Shown in pieces: positions 46,941 to 58,452 of a stretch of DNA of 64,000 bases. Numbering within the stretch: position 1 is the stretch's first letter; each line of letters opens with the position of its first letter. A program made the translations under genes and the position numbers. The notes below the pieces were generated by a model. It searched no databases and was not told the DNA's origin. It saw only the letters and a program-made list of their open reading frames with translations. Source of the DNA: Caenorhabditis elegans (Eukaryota > Nematoda > Chromadorea > Rhabditida > Rhabditidae); NCBI RefSeq assembly GCF_000002985.6, contig NC_003279.8, positions 13,454,001 to 13,518,000 on the forward strand, read 5' to 3'.

Positions 46941-47310
46941 AAATTCCAAGCTAATACAAGTTTTATAAAAAATTACGAAAAACAAAAAAAAAGCGCCTCG
47001 CCTCCGATTATAACAAGCACACACATATAAACTGACAAATTGTCCGTGTCCCTTTTAGGCTCCGCCCACTTCTTACACACACACGTGGCGACCATCTGGC
47101 ACATCTGTCCCCTCTCACACAGTGTCTGTTTGAGACATGTGTCGTTATGGTTTTCACGATTTCTTCTAGGGTTCAGTGGGTTTTAAGTGCATTTCGGGGA
47201 GGTTAGCAGACTATAAACTACACAATTTAGGTTATACATTTAATGGGGAAAGGGTATTGATGGTGTTGAGTTATGAAATTAAATAGCCTAAAAGTAAGCT
47301 ACTACAAAAT
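46941..47310. other. Unique intergenic island
   Basis: Non-repetitive and richer in GC than its surroundings, with CTCCGCCCACTTC, CACGTGGCG and CACACAGTGTCTG. It could be regulatory. No gene seen. Confidence 0.35.
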
Positions 47311-48480
47311 CTTTTTTATTTTTCGAAAAAAAAAAATTTGAAAAAAATCTGAAATTTATTTTTTTTTGGCTGAAAATTTAGGGTCAAAAAAAAAATTTTT
47401 TTTCGAAATTTTTTTTTTTAATTTTGGAAATTGATTAACAGCGTGTACACTGATAATTTTCAAATTTTGAAACACATTTGTAACGTTTTTTTTCGTGTTT
47501 TCCATGCCGTAACCCTCTTCCAGGAGGCTCTACGATCACCTGGCTTATGGCACAGAAATCCACAAAAAATGTTAACATTGTGTTTTGGAATGATTAACTT
47601 GTTAATTTATGTACTATAAACAATTTCCTAATATTTCAGAAAATAATTGAAAAAAATTTTTTTCGATAAAATCTGAAATTTAGTTTTTTTTGGCTGAAAT
47701 TTTTAGGCCAAAAAAAATATTTTTTTGAATTTTTTTTTTTAATTTTGGAAAATGATTAACAAGGTCTAAATGGGACGTTTTCACATTTCAAATTACAATT
47801 TCGATGAATTTTTTTCGTGTTTTTTGTGCCGTAAACCTCTTCCAGGAGGCTCTATAGATCCTATAGGATCACCTGGCTTATGGCACAGAAATCCACGAAA
47901 AAATGTTAAAATTGTGTTTTCAAATGTTTAATAAGTTAATTTAGGTACTGTGAACTGTTTCCGAATATTTCAGAAAAAAATCGGAAAAAAAAATTTCCGA
48001 AAAAAATCTGAAACTTAAGTTAGTTTTTTTTTTGGCTGAAAATTTAGGGTCAAAAAAATTTTTTTTTACGAAATTTTGTTTTATTCTGGGAAATGATTAC
48101 CAACGTGTACACTGATAATTTTCAAATTTTGAAACACATTTGTAACGTTTTTTTTTCGTGTTTTCCGTGCCGTAAACCTCTTCCAGGAGGCTCTATAGAT
48201 CCTATAGGATCACCTGGCTTATGGCACAGAAATCCACAAAAAACCGGTAAAATTGTGTTTTGGAATGTTTAACTAGTTAATTTAAGTACTATGAGCTATT
48301 GCCTAATATTTCAAAAAAAAAATTTTTTTGGGTCAAAAAAATTTTTTTTTGATTTTTTTTTAATTTCGGAAAATGGTTCACAAACGTCTAAATAGGACAT
48401 TTTCACATTCTAAATTACAATTTCGATGAATTTTTCGTGTTTTCTGTGCCGTACATCATTAGAAAAACATTAAACTTAAA
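47311..48480. repeat. About 350-bp tandem repeat with structured core
   Basis: Units at about 47400-47590, 47740-47930, 48085-48260 and a truncated one at 48390-48465. The core reads GCCGTAAACCTCTTCCAGGA, GGCTCTATAGATCCTATAGG, ATCACCTGGCTTATGGCACA. GTGCCGTAA and TTATGGCAC can pair, enclosing CCAGG/CCTGG, so each core could fold into a stem of some 65 nt. The spacers are AT-rich. Confidence 0.75.
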
Positions 48481-49044
48481 AAAAAAATTGCCTTACATTA
48501 CAAACTACAAAACCCCTATTAACCTCAACCAAAATGACGGACATACCATTAAAAATCAATAAAAAATACGGGTAATTGAAGCGAGTCAGCTGCTCATTTG
48601 ATTTTTCACATTTTTTTTGTAAAGGAGAGAACTGGCTCACTGAGCCAACAGGTGACTAAGTGAAAGAACACGTGTATTGAAGAATGGAACTTAGGGTTGG
48701 CAAATATTTAACAAGTGATCCCATTTTTACTTTGGTTTAATAAACCTGGAAATGAGATTTTTGGGGTTTTGGGAAAATTTGAATTTTTCGAAAAATTCAA
48801 AATTTTGGAAAAAAAAATTTTCTTTTGCAAAATATTTTCGAGTTTTGAATTTTTAACAAATAAATTAATATCGAATTTCTGGGGCCTCCACCACGAAAAC
48901 AAGACAAAATAAGAGATGAGAAGTAGCCCGGAAACCAATTCAAAAAAAAGATTTAGATTCATGATAAGATTTCTTGAGAAAAAGAAAGACACCCCCAGGA
49001 GGCGATACATACATGTTTCGAGATTTCAGAAAATTTCGCAAAAG
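48481..49044. other. Probable ndx-8 promoter region
   Basis: Contains GTCAGCTGCTC, GGCTCACTGAGCC and AACACGTG at about 48575-48680, then AT-rich DNA. An acceptor GAGATTTCAG ends at 49029, fifteen bases before the ATG, fitting SL1 trans-splicing. Confidence 0.45.
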
Positions 49045-52000
49045 ATGAAGTGTGTGGTTAGCCGAGCTGATGACCTCAAACGGATGCTCGATTTGAGTGA
49101 TGTGCCAACGAAATCCCAAGGGGAGCAGGTATGGAGACTACAAATACTACAAACTACAAAAAATTTAGGTTGTTATAAGCATGTTAATTAATAACTACAT
49201 AACTAGATAGTTTTGGCAGCAACTATATAAAATACGAGAATAATTTAAAATTGTATAATTACTATGTATAATGTTATCAGTTGGATAGTTATAATATATC
49301 ATTAAGCTATTTGGAAAATTATAAACTACAAACCAAACTACAAAAAGTATTATGTAACATCTATAATATGCATATTGTTATTAACAAAAAGCTATATTAA
49401 TGTATTGGTGGAGACTACAAACTACACAATTTTTTTCAAGCGAGATATGTATAATGCTATTAGTTAGAATGAAATAGCAATGAATCTTATTGAAAACTAC
49501 AAACTACAAACTACAAACTACAAAGGCCAAATAAAAAGTTACTCGTGAGATGTATAGTGTTATTAATTAGAAAAGCATACCAGTATATTTTTGAGTTGAC
49601 AGACTACAAACTACAATCACGATGTTGTTTTTGTTACGTATATAGCTATAGTGCATATTAATAGGTGAGTATTATTAAAGACTTCAAACTACAAAATGTT
49701 TTGCCGCTGCATAGTGCAGAGATATATTGTGTTAGTTAAACTATGCAACTATCGAGATAATTTTTTACGACTACAAGTTACAAACTAAAATAATATGCTC
49801 AAAAAGTGTTCTTCCAGGATGCAGGAGTCCTGATTCTATTACATGACGATGGAAGTGAGAAATTAAAAGTGTTGTTATGTGTGAGGAGTCGTCAATTGAG
49901 AAGACACCCGGGAGAGGTATGGCTTAGTTACGGGTGAATTGGTTGGAAATTGACCGGTGTGGAAAAAAATATGTGACCATGACATCGGTGAGGGAAGAAT
50001 GCTATATTGAGTGATTAATAAAGGAATTGAGATATGAGCTATTGGTTAGGGCATTTCTGAACGTGTTCATAAAAAACTGATATTGGCATCGGATTCAGCA
50101 TATTGAATAACCTCTGCACCTACATTGTTCAGGTGGCCCGGGGTATTATTATTAGTTAGTATTATTAGTCTGAATTAGATGCAATTCCGATGATATATAA
50201 TCCATACTACTTGGTTTCCAATTAAAAATTTGTATGAAATATTAATTACGTTATTGATACGTTATTGAAATTATGTAACCATGACATTAGTAAACGTATA
50301 ACGAATACTATATTGACTGGTAAGTTTTTTGAGAAAACCCAACTGAATTGAGATATACATAAGTTATTGTGCGACCAACTGCTATGGAGTCAGGTTTAGG
50401 TCATTTCTGAAAAATTTCCTGAAAAACTGATATTGTCATTGGATTCAGCATACCGAATAACCTATATACCTGCAGTCAGGGGTTCTATAGCAATTTTAAG
50501 GAAAAGCACGATGTACAAGATATCAATAGCATTAATGTGTAACGATTATTATATTGAGTGGTGAGTTTTTGATAAAACAAAACGGAACAGAAATATTAGC
50601 TACATTGTTATAAAATCTCTTCATTTAGGGTATTTCTAAACATTTTCATGAAAAACTGATACTGGTAACGAATTCAGCATACCGAATAACCTATGTACCT
50701 GCAGCCAGGGTAGCCTGTAGCAAAAACACTGCGTACAAGATTATAATACATTACAAATAGCATTATTAGTTTGACTTAGAGGTATAATGTATACTGCTTG
50801 GTTTCCAAACAAAAATGAGTACAAATTAATAATAACGGTAATAACAACCAATTAATATTACTGTTAGTATTAATAAAGCATTTTCCCACAGGTATGTTTC
50901 CCGGGTGGAATGATGGATGATGAAGATGGTCAAAACGTCCGTCGGACAGCAATTCGAGAAGCTTATGAGGTAAGTGGTGTGTGTGTTAGCCTCTTGAGAA
51001 AACGATTGGTGTGAATGTGAGAATGGAAGAAGAATAGGAAGACGGGCGGGAGAATGTGACAATCAAAATGGAGACTTGAGAGAGTTCCAGTGGGAATATA
51101 AGAGAATTTTGGGGGTGTCAGAAGAGTTCCTGATTTGGTAAAAAGTGACAAGAGACTAAAAACTATAAACTACAATTTACCAGTAGCAATTACTAATATC
51201 GTTATTAGTCATATTCAATTTAAAATATTCAATAGTTATGTCAAAACTAAAAAAACGAGACGCTATTGACGGTAGTGTTGTTTTTTTCGGTAGGCTCGGC
51301 AAAAGTTTATAATTTGTAGTTATTGAATAGACTACAAACTACAATCTTAGATTAATATGAACAAATGTTTTTATTGACATGAGGTAAGAGTTATAAGCTT
51401 AACTATTGTTTATAACATTAACTATTGTTTTCATTTTTGTAAGGCGAATGTAATTTTTTTCGAATGTTTTAGATTTTTTTGATAACACTTAATTTCGAGA
51501 TTGCTTAAAAAATTAGGAATGCCTATAAATGGTTAAGACTACAAACTACAAAAATATAGCCTCAACCAAACTAAAGCTTCCATACTACCTCCTGTCAGAA
51601 GGAGGCAAAAACTAACTTGGAAAAGTGAAATGACGAAGTAATTATCGGATCAGAGAACTGGTACGGTTAAAGAATTTTTTGTTGCAAAAAATTGTTCGGA
51701 GACCACACTACAAACTACAAAATTGAGGAGCACAGGAAAATTTAACAGAAATTAGGTTTTTTTCGAATTTCAAAAAAAAAATAGGAACGTTTGAAAATTG
51801 CGGAAAATTGCCAAGGTTTCCGACAGAGAGAAGAGACGCAGGCAATTAGCCGGTGTTCTGAGATAAAGGAGAATAGAAATAGTGTAGAGATTGAGGAGAG
51901 TGCAGACACATCGAAGGACATATTTCTTTTTACAGGAAGTCGGTGTCAACGAGAACGACGATTATCTTGTACTTGGCAATCTTCCAGCGTTTCGAGCAAG

Positions 52001-52971
52001 ATTCGGTGTACTTATTCATCCGACTGTCGCCTTGTTGAGGTTGGTACGGGGATACTAACTACAAACTACAAGCTATGAACTACAAACTACAAACTACAAA
52101 CCACAGTATAACCTTTGGCTTGAATTTGATAATGGTTGAGGTTCACATTATAAGCCACAAAATTAGTTTAAGACAACTCTAGTAGTACGTTTGGTTGGCT
52201 ACAAACTACATATTACAAAATACATGATACTATAAACAAGCTGAAAACTACAAACTACAAACTACAAACTATAAACTATAAACTATAAACAATAAACTAC
52301 AAACATTGAGTAGCCCCAACTAGCTAATTTTGAACATTTTTTTTCCGAATTTTGGCAAAACTCCTAGTAGACATAGTTTTAGTTTTTCAACTACAAACTA
52401 CAAAATACAAACTACAAACTATAAACTATGAACTTTGTACATAACTAGCTAATTTTAACTAGCCTCTACATAACTAGTCTCTTCTAGCTAATTTTTTACA
52501 ATTTTTTTTCCGATTTTGACGAAATTCCAACTAAGAAATTTTTAAATTCAGTGATTACAAACTACAAACTACAATTTATTTCCAGACGCCCACCAACATT
52601 TGTTCTTAGCATTGGAGAAGTTGAGAGCATATTCTGGATACCCTTATCCCAATTTCTCGAAGACACCCATCATTCCACATTTCTAATCGATGAGTTCTAT
52701 ATGGTCCACGTATTTCAGGTGGGTTTTGTAGTATTTGTAGTATTTGTAGTATCTGTAGTTTCAGTTTGACGAATATCCAACGACATACGGAGTGACTGCA
52801 CTAATGTGCATAGTGGTGGCGATCGGCTTACTTGGCAAGCTGCCAAATTTCAATTTGATGGGAAATCTGACGATTAGTGATATGCTTGATAAACATTTGG
52901 ATAGTATTGAAATAATACGACATGTCTATGAATTTGCAAGTAGGAAATTTGAACCGAAATCCAAAATTTAG
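49045..52971 (+). CDS. ndx-8: Peroxisomal coenzyme A diphosphatase (Nudix)
   Basis: Hydrolyses CoA and its derivatives to 3',5'-ADP and 4'-phosphopantetheine-containing products. Exons 49045-49128, 49818-49916, 50892-50969, 51936-52039, 52586-52718 and 52765-52971 give 234 residues. The CoA-Nudix signature LLCVRSRQLRRHPGE - VCFPGG spans the exon 2/3 junction (about residues 47-67). The Nudix helix runs GGMMDDED...REAYEEVG (66-90) with metal-binding Glu84, Glu87 and Glu88. The C-terminal tripeptide SKI is a PTS1-like peroxisomal signal. Introns 1-4 are long and full of ACTACAAACTACAAA arrays; intron 2 has a separate tandem repeat. Length and SKI end match my memory of NDX-8. Confidence 0.94.
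49129..49817. repeat. ndx-8 intron 1: ACTACAAACTACAA copies
   Basis: Repeated CTACAAA heptamer clusters about every 60-90 bp (49140, 49325, 49415, 49495, 49600, 49685), alternating with TATATAATGCTATTAGTTAGA-like words that themselves recur. No module flanks (GAGGCT) are present here. Confidence 0.6.
49950..50740. repeat. ndx-8 intron 2 tandem repeat, about 300-bp unit
   Basis: Three diverged units share ATTTCTGAA, GAAAAACTGATATTGGCATC, GGATTCAGCATACCGAATAA and CCTATGTACCTGCAG (about 50050-50130, 50400-50485, 50630-50715). Non-coding; the family is not recognised. Confidence 0.75.
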
Positions 52972-54947
52972 TGAATATATTTATATTATTGCACGCCAAA
53001 ATATTTATATATGTGTATGATGTATATATTTTTAATACGTATAAATGTATTATGTTAACTAATTGTGAGCATACTCTCGAATTTAAACGGTATTAAACGA
53101 TTGTTTGGTTAAAATAAGCATGACAATTGAGATTTTAAATTGGCACGTCTTGAAACAATTGAACAATTTTCTAGTGGTATTTGTAATTGAATCGACTACT
53201 ATTTTGCACCAATTCAATCTGAAAATTTAAAAAATAGACCACCTGAAAAAATTTCGATGGTGAAAGTTAATTAAACACTGATACTTTATTATTACTTTCA
53301 AGGAAAACATTTAATAACGCAGGTTGGTCACATACTTCCATGTGTTGGATTTATGAAGATTAATATTAAGCGATTAATAACATCACACCTGTATTTGTAT
53401 TATATTTACCAAACCAATATGTTGCTGTTTTTGTTAATATAGGTTCAAAAATGTTTAGTTTGTAGTGATATCTCCTTCTTCAAGAAACCTGAGCCATCTT
53501 CCGCCTGTTCTTCGCAAAGTGCAATTTTTACCGGAATTTCGTTTTTTTTTTTGCTCGTTTATTTCCATGACATAGTCATTAAATTTGATACTGTTTATGA
53601 ATTGGTCAAAAAAGAGAAACTATTTTAAAAATTGAGTCATAGAGTGAATCCCATGTTAGGGCATTTCGATAGTACCAATTTTCTCAGTCGACAACATTTT
53701 TGATTAGACATAAATATAAAATGACATGGTGCATTGACAACTTTTTTTGAACATGATGCATTAATTGTTCTAGTAGTAAACAATTTATAGCGTGATATCT
53801 TAATTAACTTGAACGGTTTCAGAAAACTTTCAACTATAAATGTATACCAAATGAAATAACGAACATATTTTTATTGAACAACTTTTTTATTACATCGTTC
53901 TTGTTTTTAGTTCTTCGCAAAGTGCAATTTTAACCGGAATTTCGTTTTTTTTTCAATGCTCCTTGTTTTTCTATTATAATAGTTTTTCATAATTAATTAA
54001 AGTTTCCCAGAGTACTAACTCAACGTGGTGGAATGTGGTTTTGTAGTTTGTAGCCGGGATGCTCGGTAATTTATTTACGCCTCTAAGATATCAATATTGC
54101 AAAATTTAAATATAATTTCTGTGATTCTGATTTCCGGCAATCGGAAGTAACTTTTCTGTGAACTTTGGTATTTACAAGGTTTCCATTTGGCTTTTCAAAA
54201 CTAACATAGAAATACACTATGTATGTTTGAATGAGGTGTGTGAATCATCATAGTTTGTAGCGTTGATTGGTCGAAAATTTTTGAAACTATTGTCAAATAA
54301 AAGATCATGGTTAATAATATAAACTTCTCACAATTTCAAAAAAAAATTGATAAGCGACAAAAAAAAGTTATGAATTTGTTTTGACCGAGGACTTATTGCC
54401 ACTCCTATAGGATTGCACCCCATTGTTCAATTTTGATAGGCTATATCTCAGTTATCGTTTGTTCTATTCAAAAATTGTCAACTAATAAAATATTTGTTAT
54501 TTCTTTTTCTATCATTTCGTAGTTAATAATATTTTAATATCTTTAAAATTAACCGAGATATAACGTTTCAAAGTTAAATTGTCGGATGCAAAACTAAAAA
54601 TAATAATACTAATAATGTTATTATTAATTAATTCATCATCGTTATATTTTCCCTGAAAGATTGCAGGAATTGGTGATGGGGTTAAGTACGTCAGTTAGTC
54701 CTTCCTTCCGTGTACCTCTGACAAAATCTCAAGTGCTTTAACTCTTTCTCCCTCTCTCTTTCTTCTCATACTGTCCCCCTGCCTGTGTGCAAATATATGA
54801 TCTACCTATACAGTGGCGGAGAGAGTAACAGAAGAAGAAGCATCTCCTCAACACACTCTCCACCCCCGCCGGGATTGGCTTCTTGCGCGCATATTTTTCC
54901 AAGTCGCCTCTGGACGCAGAAGTAGTTTTTTGGTGGTGGTTATAATC
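52972..54947. other. Intergenic region between ndx-8 and LITAF gene 1
   Basis: Contains a direct repeat (TTCTTCGCAAAGTGCAATTT plus ACCGGAATTTCGTTTTTTTT) at about 53508-53560 and 53911-53955. The right part (54690-54940) is a C/T- then GC-rich promoter-like stretch with TCTTTCTTCTC and GGACGCAGAAG (54912-54922) before the LITAF start. An open frame runs into that start from about 54812, but without an ATG. Confidence 0.5.
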
Positions 54948-57878
54948 ATGGCGCCAAGCAGATCCCATCCGATTCCTATTCACAGGTTTGTTAGGCTTTT
55001 TTTTTAGAGTTTGGCAACAAAGTTATATTATATTTACCAAAAGGCTTTGAGCATTGTGAGGTAGATTTGAAATTGATACTGCGTCATTGGTTTTTTTTTT
55101 AATTTTGGGTGAGGCTAAAAGACTACAAACTATACTCTCTTTTGGAAATGTTGTTGATGCACCATGCTTTAGTACTTTATCTTTGACCGTTTGTATCTCT
55201 GCTCTTTTTGAAGATAAAAACGAGATATAAGCAGTCAAAAATGGGCAAGACATGGTGCATAGATGTGACTTACCTTTACAGGCTTGTATCTCGGCTTAGT
55301 TTGAAGTTATCAAAAAATGTGAACAGCAAAATTATAGAAAAAGAAATTGCAAGTATTTTGTCAGTTGGAAATTTTTCGATATACCCAAAACTGGCCGAGA
55401 TATGAGTGACCAAATACCAAATAACATGGTGCATCGAGCGCTTGTGGTTGTTGGCCTAATTATGCATGTTACGGAGAGCGATGTCGATGCACCATGTTAT
55501 TTTTTTACCTTAATTTTGTAATTTAAATTTCATAATTATCATTGTTAAAGTAAATTGGCAAGAGAAATAGAGGAAGTACGGTTTTTTTTTCTTTTGTGTG
55601 AAAAATTCATTTTATTTGTTCTTTTGACCAATTTTATTTCCCGCAAAAAGATCAAAAGATGAGTTTTTTATATAGAAAACTGCGTTTCACTATTGTTATA
55701 GTAACGTCTCTACCGTACCACTACAGTAATTCCTAAAAACTTGGAACTAATCTGAGCGTACCTACAGTACCCCTAACTGTATTTTTGGGTCCACGCCACT
55801 GCTACGTAGAAATAATAGGTACCTACCGTAACAAAAATTTGAATTGCAACAAAAAAAATTGGCACTTGACACGTCTCAAATCCCCCCGGAAGCCCAAAAA
55901 ACGCAAGCATTACTACTTGCTCTGCAAACATCGGTGACAATTACTACTTGAGAAATATCCTTTTTGCTCTACTCTTTCCCCACCAAAAAAAATCCGATTT
56001 GCAGTACTTGAGATGGCATCGGATTGAAGTAAATAGTTGCCACGCAGCAGTAACAGGGGAAAAAACATTGAAAAAATTGGGTTGAGATTTGAACTTGGGC
56101 TATTGATTTGGGGAGATTGGGATTTAATGGGGTTATTCAAGTAATGTGGCAAAATTTATTTAAATACATCTTGTTATATACTTGAATACAGTTGTGACGT
56201 AATCTTTCTACACTTTTTAATTTTCCGACATTACTTGAATAACCCTATAAGGATTGTATATTTTAACTAGGTGAATAATATTCTGTAGTTTTACAACGGT
56301 TTGAAAAAAATTTCATCGAGGGCACTCGTGTTTCAAAAACTAGCAATGATATAAAAACGGTTAACTAAAAATTTAATTTACGACATTGTAATTTTTGTTG
56401 CAGCGTAATTTCAAAACTAGCATTGCTATCAAAAAATCATTAACTACCTAGTTGTTCATCAAAACATTAGCGTAATTGTGTTAGTATTCAAATTGAGGGG
56501 AGAGTGGAAGACGCAGACAACGAGAGTACTCTAGCTGTCTGCGTATTTCTAACACTAAATTAGAATACAATATTCATAACCTACAGTACTCAAAAAATCG
56601 TGTTATGTTATAGATCGGCATCGCATACGCCGTCGATGCTTGTGAACGCAAAGAAATATCTATCCGATCGACCACAGCTATTGGATTGTCCACGTTGCAA
56701 GGTGAGTGTTTCAAAAACTTAAACTACACAAATTTGAAAATTTTGAAAAATTGTTGATGCATCATGTCCTGCTCCTCAACTCCTCAACTTTTACAGATTG
56801 TATTTCAGCTCAATTTTAGGTTATCTGAAAATCAAAAAAAACGCAAAATTATACTACTGATAATTTTTGATAAAACCGAAACTAGCCGAATCCAAAGTGA
56901 GGCAATGACATGGTGCATCGACTATCTCATATCTCGATTAATTTTGAAGATAGTTTAAAACATTTAATTACGTGCATGTAGAAAAAGGATAAAAAATGCG
57001 TTGTTAAATAGTTTACAAAATTTTGACGGAACCAAAAATAACTGAGATACGAGCCTCAAAAGTCTAGAACTGTTATGGTGCATCGATCACTTTTAAACCA
57101 TATCTAGTTTCATTTCAAAGACATTAAAAAAAAATTCAACTTCAAAAGTATAAAAAAAGATATAACAAACATTTTGTTAGTTGACAATTTTCTGATAAAA
57201 CTCGATACAACAGAGATACAGGCGGTCAAAGTTCAATGGAACATGGTGCATAGACTATTTTAACTGCGCGTATCTCGGCTGTCTTTGGTTTTATCAAAAA
57301 GTTTTCAACTGACAAAATATTTATTTTTTCCTGTTCTACATTTAGTTGTTAAAGATTTGTTGATATCTTTCGAATGAACTAAGATATGGGTAGTTTTTGA
57401 ACATGGTGCATCGACTATTTTAACACTGCATATCTCAGCTATCTTTGGTTTTATCAAAAAGTTTTCAACTAACAAAATGCCTATTGTGCTCTGTTCTACA
57501 TAGTTGTAGTTGAACATTTGTTGACATCTTTTAAATGAACTGAGATATGGATAGTTTTTGAGCATGGTGCATCGAATAATTTAATAATGGCTATTTGATA
57601 AGTGGGCGACTTCATGTTTTTTGCCTTTAAAAAAATCCTTAACAAAAAAAGAATATAACAAATATTTTCAGGTGCACGGCGAAACGGAGCTTCGTTTCGT
57701 GAACGGCTTCTTCACGTACGTCTCATTCTTCATCATCCTTATTTTCGGTTTCGCTATCCTTCCACTCTTCTTCCTTTGGGTTCCATTTTGTGTTGAAACC
57801 TTTAAAGACGCCGAACATTATTGTCCATCGTGTCGTGCTTGGATCGGAACTTACAGACGTCTCGGAAAATCCACGTAG
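54948..57878 (+). CDS. LITAF-domain membrane protein 1
   Basis: LITAF/SIMPLE-type protein of late endosome and lysosome membranes. Exons 54948-54985, 56614-56701 and 57672-57878 give 110 residues. The zinc-binding halves are C38-P-R-C41 and H91-Y-C93-P-S-C96. Between them a hydrophobic stretch (about 56-83, YVSFFIILIFGFAILPLFF) dips into the membrane as a monotopic helix. The C-terminus WIGTYRRLG is typical. The N-terminus is short and lacks the PPxY motif of vertebrate LITAF. The 1.6-kb first intron and 1-kb second intron hold the ATGGTGCATCGA repeat field. Convergent with the second LITAF gene 575 bp away, so a local duplication with inversion is plausible. Confidence 0.9.
54986..57671. repeat. 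ATGGTGCATCGA repeat field in LITAF gene 1 introns
   Basis: Diverged units of about 100-150 bp on both sides of exon 2: AACATGGTGCATCGACTATT, TATCTCGGCT, TTTGGTTTTATCAAAAAGTT and TTCAACTAACAAAAT (for example 55155-55270, 55390-55440, 55485, 56755, 56900-56930, 57075, 57235-57265, 57400-57480, 57560-57580). The CTCAGCTA...CAACTAACAAAAT part resembles the 42.7-44.9 kb tandem field, so the two may share an origin. Exon 2 (56614-56701) lies intact within the field. Confidence 0.7.
56127..56253. repeat. Small inverted-repeat element
   Basis: GGGGTTATTCAAGTAATGT at about 56132-56150 and the complement CATTACTTGAATAACCCTA at about 56231-56249 enclose about 80 bp of AT-rich DNA with a further paired TACTTGAATACA. 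MITE-like, in LITAF gene 1 intron 1. Confidence 0.6.
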
Positions 57879-58452
57879 ATCTGCCACACGCCGCCCACAC
57901 ACTACAAACTACACTACTAATTTGTTTTTAATTTTTCAAATTGGATTTTATTGTTTTTCTATGGCTTCTTCTTCTTCTTCTTTTTTCAGGTTAATTTCCA
58001 ATGTGGTAATGAATATTTTTATAATTTTTCGTGTTTTTTAGGAAAGCAACTTTGTGGTTTGTCGGCTACAAACTACAATTTTTCTAACGTTTTGCAGTTT
58101 GTAGTCTAGGCCTCAACCAATTTTCTTTAATTTTCATGCGAAACTACCTTTTTCGGCAATTATTTTGAGTGAGGCTCAGAGACTACAAACTACACACATT
58201 TTGAGCCTCAACCAATTTTTATTATTATTTTGGAAAACAATTTTCAGCAATTTTTTTCTGAATTTAAATTTCCAAAACATATTCTAAAATTGTTCAAAAA
58301 AATGTACGTACAAAAAGGAATAATACAAATTTATCAAGACAAGAATTGGGTGAGAATTTAAAGCTTTTCAAGAAAAACGGTCATTATGCAAGAGAGAGAG
58401 AGAGAGAGAAATTAGGCAAGAAATACATGGAAAGGCGAAATTTATCGAATTT
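57879..58452. other. Convergent 3' spacer of the two LITAF genes
   Basis: Contains three hairpin-module copies (about 57900, 58070-58120, 58165-58215) and a GA dinucleotide tract (58393-58409). The modules lie inside or close to both 3' UTRs. Confidence 0.5.

Noticed and set aside
54812..54947. N-terminal extension of LITAF gene 1
   Set aside because: The frame is open upstream of the chosen ATG but contains no earlier ATG, and the sequence looks like promoter/5' UTR.
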